Positions 1 to 8,908 of a stretch of DNA of 13,125 nt are shown here, in pieces. Position numbers and translations under genes: made by a program. The stretch comes from Burkholderiaceae bacterium (lineage in GTDB: Bacteria; Pseudomonadota; Gammaproteobacteria; Burkholderiales; Burkholderiaceae_E): NCBI GenBank assembly GCA_019428955.1, contig JAHYJF010000075.1:1-13125 (forward strand). Direction: 5' to 3'. The notes below the pieces were generated by a model. That model was given only the letters and a program-made list of their open reading frames with translations. It made no database searches and was not told the origin of the DNA. Each line of letters opens with the position of its first letter. The stretch's first letter is position 1.

Positions 1-1893
<1,893 letters not shown>

Positions 1894-2012
1894 CTATAAC
1901 TTTGCCGACTGCACTGTGAAAAGCAGTGCAATCAAGGATCAAATCAGCGTTATGCCGTATTTCTCAATGCTCTTTAAGAACATCATTCTGTTGTGTATAT
2001 GCAATCACAACC

Positions 2013-2039
2013 CGTATTCAAATCAAAAAACTGAATACG
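2013..2039 (-). other. Spacer hairpin
   Basis: CGTATTCA at 2013-2020 and TGAATACG at 2032-2039 form an 8-bp perfect stem with an 11-base A-rich loop, inside the 82-nt region enclosed by the boxA stem. A 6-bp stem (GTTGTG at 1990-1995, CACAAC at 2006-2011) lies beside it. These are likely structural elements of pre-23S spacer RNA rather than terminators, since transcription must continue into 23S. Confidence 0.55.
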
Positions 2040-2056
2040 ATATCATCTCTTCCGAA

Positions 2057-2069
2057 TTGTTAAAGAACA
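2057..2069 (-). promoter_or_regulatory. boxA antitermination element in the spacer
   Basis: The complement reads TGTTCTTTAACAA, close to the rrn boxA consensus TGCTCTTTAACAA. It lies between tRNA-Ala and 23S, where spacer boxA elements are usual. The resulting RNA would recruit NusB/NusE (S10) to keep polymerase from terminating inside 23S. The match is visible; the function is known for the element class. Confidence 0.8.
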
Positions 2070-2136
2070 GCCGATTCATTCAAAGAATGAAGAGTAAGCC
2101 GCACATGGTGCGACTTGCGCTTCACGCCTTAGCAAC

Positions 2137-2212
2137 TGGTGGAGGTGAACGGGATCGAACCGATGACCCCCTGCTTGCAAAGCAGGTGCTCTCCCAGCTG
2201 AGCTACACCCCC
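2137..2212 (-). tRNA. alaT: tRNA-Ala(UGC)
   Basis: The complement folds into a 76-nt tRNA. The acceptor stem is GGGGGTG paired with CACCTCC, which includes the G3:U70 wobble pair that is the known alanine identity element. The D-arm contains AGCTCAGCTGGGAGAGC, the anticodon loop reads TTTGCAA (anticodon TGC), and the T-arm contains GGTTCGATCC. The 3' end is ACCA, so CCA is genome-encoded. It lies 8 bases after tRNA-Ile in the transcript and is processed from the rRNA precursor. Confidence 0.97.
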
Positions 2213-2220
2213 AGACCCTG

Positions 2221-2297
2221 TGGTGGGTCTGGTTGGACTCGAACCAACGACCCCCGCCTTATCAAGACGGTGCTCTAACCAGCTGAGCTACAGACCC
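2221..2297 (-). tRNA. ileT: tRNA-Ile(GAU)
   Basis: The complement gives a 77-nt tRNA. The acceptor stem is GGGTCTG paired with CAGACCC, the D-arm contains AGCTCAGCTGGTTAGAGC, the anticodon loop reads TTGATAA (anticodon GAT), and the T-arm contains GGTTCGAGTCC. The 3' end is ACCA. It is the first tRNA after 16S in the transcript, followed 8 bases later by tRNA-Ala. Confidence 0.97.
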
Positions 2298-2328
2298 AGT
2301 GCTTGTATCCCAGGCTTGAACTCAGCCT

Positions 2329-2355
2329 ACAGCCGATAAGTGTGGACGCCTGAAC
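2329..2355 (-). other. 16S processing stem, 3' arm
   Basis: The 17 bases at 2329-2345 are the exact reverse complement of 4057-4073 in the rrn leader. Pairing continues with G-U pairs to 2355 against 4047, about 27 bp in all. In the precursor RNA this brings the two ends of 16S together, the standard substrate for RNase III processing. The complementarity is visible; RNase III cleavage is inferred from known rRNA maturation. Confidence 0.85.
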
Positions 2356-2368
2356 TAGGCGCTATCTC

Positions 2369-3902
<1,534 letters not shown>

Positions 3903-3955
3903 GATCTCTTTAGTTGCTTTCTCAAGGAAAGCTCTCAAACGGAATCGACATAGCG

Positions 3956-3971
3956 CTCGGCTTTCGCCGAG
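3956..3971 (-). other. Leader hairpin with GAAA tetraloop
   Basis: The complement reads CTCGGC-GAAA-GCCGAG, a perfect 6-bp stem closed by a GNRA tetraloop. It lies 54 bases before the predicted 16S 5' end, inside the loop closed by the processing stem. It probably helps fold or process the precursor; there is no U-tract, so it is not a terminator. Confidence 0.6.
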
Positions 3972-4046
3972 AAATATATCTTCTTACCGTGTGAGCGTTT
4001 CATTTGTAGAGCCGTGAGGGTTTGACCCCTGACGGTTGGCGCTATC

Positions 4047-4073
4047 GCCCAAACGCCCACACTTATCGGCTGT
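4047..4073 (-). other. 16S processing stem, 5' arm
   Basis: Partner of 2329-2355. The core CCACACTTATCGGCTGT at 4057-4073 is a perfect 17-base inverted match across the whole 16S gene, and the extension to 4047 pairs with wobbles. It lies between boxA and the mature 16S 5' end, as expected for an rrn leader. Confidence 0.85.
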
Positions 4074-4076
4074 TGG

Positions 4077-4089
4077 TTTTTAAAGAACA
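4077..4089 (-). promoter_or_regulatory. boxA antitermination element in the rrn leader
   Basis: The complement reads TGTTCTTTAAAAA, matching the boxA core. It is directly upstream of the processing-stem arm and about 60 bases downstream of the predicted transcription start, the normal leader position. It shares CTGTTCTTTAA with the spacer boxA. Confidence 0.75.
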
Positions 4090-4149
4090 GGCAGGTCGTT
4101 CCGTGATTCACCGCTTCGTGGTTCACATTACGCACTGCAGAGAAGAGGA

Positions 4150-4178
4150 ATTATGACAACCCCAAATCTCGCTGTCAA
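4150..4178 (-). promoter_or_regulatory. Sigma70-type promoter of the rrn operon
   Basis: On the minus strand a perfect -35 box TTGACA (4178-4173) is followed by a 17-base spacer and the -10 box CATAAT (4155-4150). Transcription would start near 4142-4144, about 240 bases before 16S. The 3' echA end is 207 bases upstream, so this is a clean intergenic promoter. The sequence just upstream of the -35 box is not strikingly A/T rich, so a strong UP element is not evident. Confidence 0.8.
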
Positions 4179-4237
4179 GCGAACTGCTTGGGTTGCTGCC
4201 GACATTTACCGAAACCGTCGCGCCACCACCACATTTC

Positions 4238-4269
4238 GCTTGCCGAGTCGCTCCCGCGGGAGCTTGCCG
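4238..4269. repeat. 14-bp perfect palindrome overlapped by an 8-bp direct repeat, upstream of the rrn promoter
   Basis: GCTCCCGCGGGAGC at 4250-4263 is a perfect palindrome. The octamer GCTTGCCG occurs at 4238-4245 and again at 4262-4269, so its second copy overlaps the palindrome end. The block lies about 70 bases upstream of the rrn -35 box and downstream of the echA stop. It could be a protein binding site for rrn control, or RNA structure at the end of the echA message. There is no T-run on either side to make it a standard terminator. Confidence 0.45.
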
Positions 4270-4367
4270 GCCCGATGATTTCGGTTCGTAGCGACACGAT
4301 TTGCGTCATCAACGAACTTCATCCACCGAGCCGGAGATCGTAACACAGATTTTGCGGGCGCGCTGGC

Positions 4368-4393
4368 CCTACTAACGATGCCTACTAACGATG
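4368..4393. repeat. 13-bp tandem duplication across the echA stop codon
   Basis: CCTACTAACGATG occurs twice in immediate succession, at 4368-4380 and 4381-4393. On the minus strand each unit contains CATCGTTAGTAGG. The first unit read supplies the last two residues of the crotonase (His-Arg) and its double TAG stop; the second repeats the same end outside the frame. This is a simple local duplication by slippage. Confidence 0.9.
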
Positions 4394-5161
4394 CTTGAAG
4401 TCGGGGCGGCGCTTCTCGACGAATGCCGCCATGCCCTCCTTCTGATCGTCAGTGGCGAAGAGCGAGTGAAACATCCGGCGCTCGGCCATCACGCCCTCGG
4501 AAAGAGTGGTTTCGTAGGCGCGATTGATCGCTTCCTTGGCCATCATCACCGCCGGCAGCGAGAAGCCCGCGATGAGCTGCGCCACTGCCATGGCTTCGTC
4601 GAGCAGGCGCTCGGCTGGTACCACCCGCGACACCAGTCCCGCACGCTCGGCCTCGGTGGCATCCATCATCCGGGCGGTCAGGCAAAGATCCATGGCCTTG
4701 GCCTTGGAAACCGCCCGCGGCAGTCGCTGCGTGCCCCCGGCGCCGGGGATCACGCCGAGCTTGATCTCGGGCTGTCCGAAGCGCGCCGAATCGGCGGCGA
4801 TGATGATGTCGCACATCATCGCCAGTTCGCAGCCCCCGCCCAACGCGAAGCCTGCCACCGCGGCGATCACCGGCTTGCGCACTCGCCGGATGGTTTCCCA
4901 GTTGCGCGTGATGTAGTCGCCCTTGTAGGCGTCGACAAAGCTGAAGCTCGCCATGGCACCGATGTCGGCGCCGGCGGCGAAGGCTTTCTCACTGCCGGTT
5001 ATGACGATCGCGCCGATGCCGTCATCGGCGTCGAACGCAATCAGCGCGGCGCCAATTTCGTCCATCACCGCGTCGTTGAGCGCATTGAGTTGCTTGGGGC
5101 GATTGATGGTGATCAGGCCGACACGGTCGCGGACCTCGACAAGGATCATTTCGTAGGGCAT
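4385..5161 (-). CDS. echA: Enoyl-CoA hydratase / crotonase-family protein
   Basis: A 258-residue protein, the usual length of a short-chain enoyl-CoA hydratase, which adds water across the 2,3 double bond of enoyl-CoA in the cytoplasm. The crotonase fold signature is visible: INRPKQLNALN (residues 19-29), the oxyanion-hole region KAFAAGADI (59-67), AGFALGGGCELAM (103-115) with the first catalytic glutamate E112, and QPEIKLGVIPGAGGTQRL (130-147) with the second, E132. Both acids present argues for a true hydratase rather than an isomerase. The start at 5161 has an excellent GGAGG six bases upstream; the frame extends to 5335 but has no support there. It follows slam by 115 bases on the same strand. 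The substrate is not fixed by sequence: fatty acid, phenylacetate or 3-hydroxypropionyl-CoA pathways are all possible. The gene ends in a double TAG. Confidence 0.93.
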   Translation of the reverse strand: MPYEMILVEVRDRVGLITINRPKQLNALNDAVMDEIGAALIAFDADDGIGAIVITGSEKAFAAGADIGAMASFSFVDAYKGDYITRNWETIRRVRKPVIAAVAGFALGGGCELAMMCDIIIAADSARFGQPEIKLGVIPGAGGTQRLPRAVSKAKAMDLCLTARMMDATEAERAGLVSRVVPAERLLDEAMAVAQLIAGFSLPAVMMAKEAINRAYETTLSEGVMAERRMFHSLFATDDQKEGMAAFVEKRRPDFKHR

Positions 5162-5189
5162 GACTGGCCTCCAGGTGGTGTTGTTCGGT

Positions 5190-5219
5190 GGGCAGACGCA
5201 GCGCGCACGCCGCCTGCCC
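5190..5219 (-). other. Inverted repeat in the slam-echA gap
   Basis: GGGCAG (5190-5195) and CTGCCC (5214-5219) bracket an 18-base GC-rich loop in the 115-base gap between slam and echA. On the minus strand no T-run follows, so it is not a good intrinsic terminator. It could stabilise the echA 5' end or partly separate the two genes. A TATCAT at 5222-5227 (minus strand) could serve as a weak -10 box for echA, but I see no convincing -35 box. Confidence 0.35.
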
Positions 5220-5276
5220 TGATGATAAGCCGGGAGCAGGCCAGGTGCGCCGCGCCGGCGGGCACTGCGGCGGTGC

Positions 5277-6749
5277 TCAGAAGCTGCGCGACAGGCCGAT
5301 CTGCGCCACCGCACGGCGGTAGCTGTAAAGCTCAAGCGACGAATCGTTGAGGACGAAGCTGACGTAGAGCACGGGCATCAGGCCGCGCCACTGCAGGGTG
5401 CGCTGGGCAACCGAGAAACTCAGGGTGTTGGTGACGTCGCGCCGGTCGACATAGTCGAAGGCCGCGAGCGCCTCGTCGTAGCGCGTCACCGCCGAGCGCC
5501 ATTGCACACCCAGCGACCAGCCGTGGCCGAAATCGCGGTTGGCGCCGACCAGAGCGGAGAGTCGCTTGTTACTCAATGGTCGGGAGACGAGATCCTCGCG
5601 ATACCACTCGGCACCGGCGTGCACGACGGTGGTCGCGTCGATATTCCAACTCTGCCAGCCGGACAACCTGGTGGCCGCACCATCGAGTTCCGGGTAGAGG
5701 CGCCAGCGGAAGTCGACCTGCTCCAACCCCACCTGGCTCAGCCACCAGTTCTCGATGCGACGGGTCCACTCGACCCGCGCGCCAACGCCATAGTTGGCTC
5801 GTTCGTTGCCAAGCCAGCGCTGGCTGAGCACCGCGAGCACCCCGAGTTCGTCGCGCTCGCCGATCCAGCGTGGGCCGAAGTCGGCACGCAGGTTCATGTC
5901 GTCGAACCTGCTGTTCGGGAAGTCGCGCCGCATAATGGTGGCGCGGCCGACCCAGGCGAAGTCCGAACTGGTGCGCAGCACGCGGCCCACCGAGCCGCGC
6001 ACATAGAGCCCCACGCCGCTGTGTTGCAGCAAGTCGTCGGAGGGTTTGAATCCGGGCAGCCCATAGAGAGTCACGCTCTGCATGGAGCTACCGGAATTGA
6101 CGTTGCTATCGGGCAGCACGGCCACCACCAGGTCGGCGCTCCAGCCGCGCCGGGCATCGAGCGCGTCGAGAAAGCGCTCGACATTCGAGCGCACCGCGGC
6201 CGGCAGATCGGCCATGGCGCGCAGTCGCTGAAAATGGAACCTGGCGCTTTCGTCGCTGCCGGTCTCAAAGAGCGCGCGGGCCAGTTCGAGGCGCACCCGC
6301 ACCAGCTCCGGGTGATCGGCGAGCAGATCGCGCCAGAGCGCGATGGCGCCGGCGGGGTCCCCACTACGCAGGCTGGCCATCGCCATGAGGAAGCGGACTT
6401 CGATCTGGTCGAGGCTCGGTTCGTTGCGCAGGGAAAGCAACAATTCGCGCGCGGCCGGCGCCTGCCCCGATTCGATCAGCCGGCGCGCGGTCTCGAGCCG
6501 TCCGCGGGCGCTGGTCATCGAATAGGGTGCGCTGGCAGCGCCGGGCGGAGGGCTGGACAGCTCGCTCGCTGCGGCAGACGGCTGGGCCTGGCCCGGAATC
6601 GTCCACACTGAAGCTAGCGCAAGCAAGGCCGCGGCCGCCGCGCGAATGAGGCGCGTCGCGTCGTTCCGGCAATCTGCAGCGGCGCCGGCGCTCAGCCCTG
6701 ACGACCTGCTTCTCCGGCTAATCTTGCCGCCCCTACTGACGTCCGCCAA
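5277..6749 (-). CDS. Slam-family surface lipoprotein assembly modulator (type XI secretion outer-membrane protein)
   Basis: Slam proteins are outer-membrane translocons that carry a partner lipoprotein to the cell surface. From a TTG start at 6749 the protein has 490 residues: a basic lead of about 35, a hydrophobic export segment (36-49, alanine/leucine rich) with likely cleavage after GQA (55), an alpha-helical TPR-like domain (about 80-195), and a C-terminal domain (about 202-490) matching the Slam barrel, formerly DUF560. The barrel opens with PDSNVNSGS (213-221), similar to the PDSN-I-N entry motif of the family. Alternating aromatic strands continue to a terminal phenylalanine (SRSF), as expected for BAM-assembled barrels. 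There is no ATG near the signal segment. TTG at 6749 has AGGTGG nine bases upstream and overlaps the lipoprotein gene by 17 bases; CTG at 6695 and ATT at 6647 are alternatives. Gene order, cargo then Slam, supports the assignment. Confidence 0.87.
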   Translation of the reverse strand: MADVSRGGKISRRSRSSGLSAGAAADCRNDATRLIRAAAAALLALASVWTIPGQAQPSAAASELSSPPPGAASAPYSMTSARGRLETARRLIESGQAPAARELLLSLRNEPSLDQIEVRFLMAMASLRSGDPAGAIALWRDLLADHPELVRVRLELARALFETGSDESARFHFQRLRAMADLPAAVRSNVERFLDALDARRGWSADLVVAVLPDSNVNSGSSMQSVTLYGLPGFKPSDDLLQHSGVGLYVRGSVGRVLRTSSDFAWVGRATIMRRDFPNSRFDDMNLRADFGPRWIGERDELGVLAVLSQRWLGNERANYGVGARVEWTRRIENWWLSQVGLEQVDFRWRLYPELDGAATRLSGWQSWNIDATTVVHAGAEWYREDLVSRPLSNKRLSALVGANRDFGHGWSLGVQWRSAVTRYDEALAAFDYVDRRDVTNTLSFSVAQRTLQWRGLMPVLYVSFVLNDSSLELYSYRRAVAQIGLSRSF

Positions 6750-7743
6750 ACGCGCCGACCACCTGGCGCGCGTCCGGTGTAACGAACTGGAAGCGGCCGC
6801 CAATCTCGGCCGGGCCGGTCTTCCCGGCAGGCTGGGCGCCGAAGAACGCGCCTTCGAAAGTGCCTTTCCCGTCGCCATCCATCGAGCCGGTGAAGGTGGA
6901 TGTCCCGGCGGCAATCTGTCCGGTCAGAGACACGGTCAATGGCACTCCGGCGATCTTCCAGGGGATGGGCAGGCCCTCGGGCAAGGCTACGTTCGAGAGC
7001 TGGAAATTGCTCATCGACCCGGCAACGTTGTTATCGCTGAAACTCGCAGTCAGTGACAACGATGCCGATACCCCGTAGCTCGGCGGAAAGCCCTGGACTG
7101 GTGCCAGCGCGCCAACCGCTATGCCGGTGTAGGTCGCACTGCCCGAGTTCGGCATGGAGACAATGGCATCAGCCGGAGTGCGCGGCATATACCAACCGCC
7201 GTAGTAGCCCTCGGAAGCGCTGACGAAGCGTTCCCAGAGTCCGAAACTGGTGTACGAGAGGCCACCGGCGGCGCCCCACAGCGAAGCATTGGTCGCCCGT
7301 TCGCGCGCGTCGGCGAAATCGCCGATCGCAGCATAGGCGCCGACGACGACGGGATCATCCTTCTGCAGGTAGACCCCCTTGACTTCGCCGAGAGTATTGA
7401 TGTTGGTTTGGTCGGAGGCTGTGATGAACATCTGACTGCCCAGCGGCGCACCGAAATCGAGCTTGTACTGGCTCGCATCGGGAGCGATCGTCACAGCCGG
7501 AGTTGTGGGCTGCAGTTGCGATTCGAGCACGGTGCCGTTCGCCGTCGGCGTGCGGCAGATCCCCAGCGAATAGCCTGTGCCACCGCCCGAAAGCGACGGG
7601 CAATCGCCGATTACGCCGCCGCCCGGGAGAACGCCGCCGGCATTGCCGCCACCGCAACCCGCCAGCGCCAACGCCAACGCCAACGCCACAGCGCCGAACG
7701 CGCCCAGCCGCCGAAATCCCGAGATCAATCGTTCGCGTGACAT
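6733..7743 (-). CDS. TbpB-like surface lipoprotein, probable Slam cargo
   Basis: A 336-residue lipoprotein. The N-terminus has a basic stretch, a long LALALALA hydrophobic core and a lipobox LAGC with the lipidated cysteine at residue 30. Glycine follows it, not aspartate, consistent with outer-membrane sorting. A flexible glycine-rich linker comes next, then two cysteines (48, 63) that could form a disulfide. The C-terminal half resembles the beta-barrel domain of TbpB and other Slam cargo: MPNSGSATYTG (197-207), then GTFEGAFFG (294-302), EIGGRF (313-318) and a final VVGAFGGRQ. The start at 7743 has AAGGG about eight bases upstream; the frame reaches 7770 without support. The next gene is a Slam homologue overlapping its end. 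Family function is ligand capture at the surface (iron proteins, heme) or other surface roles. The ligand is unknown here, and no TonB-dependent receptor is in view. Confidence 0.85.
   Translation of the reverse strand: MSRERLISGFRRLGAFGAVALALALALAGCGGGNAGGVLPGGGVIGDCPSLSGGGTGYSLGICRTPTANGTVLESQLQPTTPAVTIAPDASQYKLDFGAPLGSQMFITASDQTNINTLGEVKGVYLQKDDPVVVGAYAAIGDFADARERATNASLWGAAGGLSYTSFGLWERFVSASEGYYGGWYMPRTPADAIVSMPNSGSATYTGIAVGALAPVQGFPPSYGVSASLSLTASFSDNNVAGSMSNFQLSNVALPEGLPIPWKIAGVPLTVSLTGQIAAGTSTFTGSMDGDGKGTFEGAFFGAQPAGKTGPAEIGGRFQFVTPDARQVVGAFGGRQ
7661..7690. repeat. Hexanucleotide repeat in the lipoprotein signal peptide
   Basis: GCCAAC is repeated three times exactly (7667-7684), with near copies GCCAGC before and GCCACA after. 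On the coding strand it encodes the Leu-Ala run of the signal peptide core. Each unit is six bases, so slippage would change the hydrophobic core by two residues without breaking the frame. Confidence 0.85.
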
Positions 7744-7921
7744 GGCGTCACCCTTCGAATCAGGCTGCAATGAATCATCTTAGCAAACCCCGGCCGCCCT
7801 GATGTGTGCGTTGCCGCACACTGGTCAGGCAAAAGGCGCCGTTCGGCCGGGCTGGACGCCGGGGCACCAAAGTGGCGACAATTCCCCCTAGGGTAGGTTC
7901 ACAGACTTTGCGGAGGTCCCG
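7744..7921. promoter_or_regulatory. Divergent intergenic region with an 18-bp inverted repeat
   Basis: This 178-base gap separates the minus-strand lipoprotein/slam unit from the plus-strand acuI operon and must hold promoters for both. At 7804-7821, GTGTGCG and CGCACAC form perfect 7-bp arms around TTGC, the shape of a dimeric regulator's operator. CCCTAGGG at 7886-7893 is an 8-bp palindrome 28 bases before acuI. A TAAGAT at 7782-7777 (minus strand) could be a -10 box for the lipoprotein gene, but its -35 box is poor. No small gene is evident. Confidence 0.5.
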
Positions 7922-8908
7922 ATGTTTCGCGCCATACTTCTCGAACAGGACGATGCCGGTTTCCGGGCCTCGCTCAAGGAACTCGAAGATTCTGCACTCG
8001 ATGCTCAGACCGGCGATGTCATCGTGCGGGTCGAGTACTCGACGCTCAACTACAAGGACGCACTGGCGATCACCAACCGCAGCCCGGTAGTGCGCAAGTG
8101 GCCAATGGTCGCGGGCATCGATTGCGGCGGCGTGGTGCTCGCGAGCGAGAACGCCAACTGGCAACCGGGGGACCGCGTGGTGCTCAACGGCTGGGGCACC
8201 GGAGAAGTCCATTGGGGAGCGCTGGCCGAGCGCACCAAGGTCCCGGGCGACTGGTTGGTGCGCCTGCCGGAGTCGATCAGCACCAGGCAGGCGGCCGCGA
8301 TCGGCACTGCCGGCTACACCGCGATGTTGTGCGTGATGATGCTCGAGCGCCATGGCCTGCGCGCTGGCGGCGAGGTGCTCGTAACCGGCGCGGCCGGTGG
8401 GGTTGGGAGCGTCGCGGTGGCATTGCTCGCCAAGCTCGGCTATCGCGTGGTGGCGTCGACGGGGCGCCCCCAGGAGGCCGATTACCTGCACGCGCTCGGT
8501 GCGGCGGAAATAGTCGAGCGCTCCGCGATTTCAGGACCCGGTCGAGCGCTGCAGAAGGAACGCTGGGATGGCGTGGTTGACGTGGTGGGCTCGCACACGC
8601 TGGCCAACGCCTGCGCCCAGACCAAGTACCGCGGCGTAGTCACCGCCTGCGGCCTGGCCGGCGCACTGGATTTTCCGGCCAGCGTCGCGCCATTCATTCT
8701 GCGCGGCGTGAAGCTCATCGGCGTCGATTCGGTGATGTGTCCGATCGCGGACCGCAACACAGCTTGGCAGCGTCTGGCAACTGACCTCGACCCGGCACTG
8801 ATCGAACGCATGAGCGAGGAAATCGGCCTGACCGAGGCGCTCGAGCGCGCGCCCCTCATACTCGAGGGAGCGGTACGCGGCCGACTGCTGGTCGACGTCA
8901 GCCGTTGA
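7922..8908 (+). CDS. acuI: AcuI/YhdH-family acrylyl-CoA reductase (zinc-free MDR oxidoreductase)
   Basis: A 328-residue medium-chain dehydrogenase/reductase of the AcuI/YhdH group, which reduces acrylyl-CoA to propionyl-CoA with NADPH in the cytoplasm. Visible marks are YSTLNYKDALA (39-49), the GroES-like GIDCGGVV (65-72), NGWGTGEVHWGALAE (89-103), which is typical of this group, and the Rossmann nucleotide loop VTGAAGGVGSVAV (154-166). The catalytic zinc ligands of alcohol dehydrogenases are absent, as in quinone-reductase-like members. The length matches the family. The start is well supported by GGAGG five bases upstream. It is the first gene of a tight plus-strand cluster and its stop overlaps the next start. 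AcuI-type proteins detoxify acrylate-derived CoA esters, so the specific substrate remains an inference from family similarity. Confidence 0.88.
   Translation: MFRAILLEQDDAGFRASLKELEDSALDAQTGDVIVRVEYSTLNYKDALAITNRSPVVRKWPMVAGIDCGGVVLASENANWQPGDRVVLNGWGTGEVHWGALAERTKVPGDWLVRLPESISTRQAAAIGTAGYTAMLCVMMLERHGLRAGGEVLVTGAAGGVGSVAVALLAKLGYRVVASTGRPQEADYLHALGAAEIVERSAISGPGRALQKERWDGVVDVVGSHTLANACAQTKYRGVVTACGLAGALDFPASVAPFILRGVKLIGVDSVMCPIADRNTAWQRLATDLDPALIERMSEEIGLTEALERAPLILEGAVRGRLLVDVSR

Larger units (their letters stand above)
1968..2069 (-). other. Ten-base-pair stem that would sequester the spacer boxA
   Basis: In the transcript, the boxA core at 2069-2060 (UGUUCUUUAA) is complementary over ten positions, one of them G-U, to the segment at 1977-1968 (UUAAAGAGCA). 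The stem would enclose 82 nt just before 23S. The second arm, read on the plus strand, is an exact TGCTCTTTAA, the boxA core itself in antisense. It could be part of the pre-23S spacer structure or a switch that hides boxA. The pairing is visible; the role is inference. Confidence 0.5.

Noticed and set aside
5190..5219. Hairpin in the slam-echA gap as an intrinsic terminator
   Set aside because: No T-run follows the stem on the minus strand, and the loop is long.
5162..5335. Longer crotonase start at 5335
   Set aside because: The family N-terminus begins at the 5161 ATG, which has GGAGG at ideal spacing; the extra 58 residues are arginine-rich and partly overlap the end of slam.
4391..5350. 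Long plus-strand open frame of about 319 codons opposite the crotonase gene
   Set aside because: It is antisense to a clear crotonase with both catalytic glutamates, has a histidine/arginine-rich composition with no recognisable motif, and is expected by chance in GC-rich DNA.
5502..6611. Plus-strand open frame of about 369 codons opposite slam
   Set aside because: Antisense to the Slam gene; composition is low-complexity and there is no family resemblance or ribosome binding site.
6750..6914. Extension of the slam frame to an ATG at 6914
   Set aside because: The added 55 residues lie antisense-free but out of frame inside the lipoprotein's conserved C-terminal barrel, look like frame-shifted coding sequence, and would bury the signal peptide.
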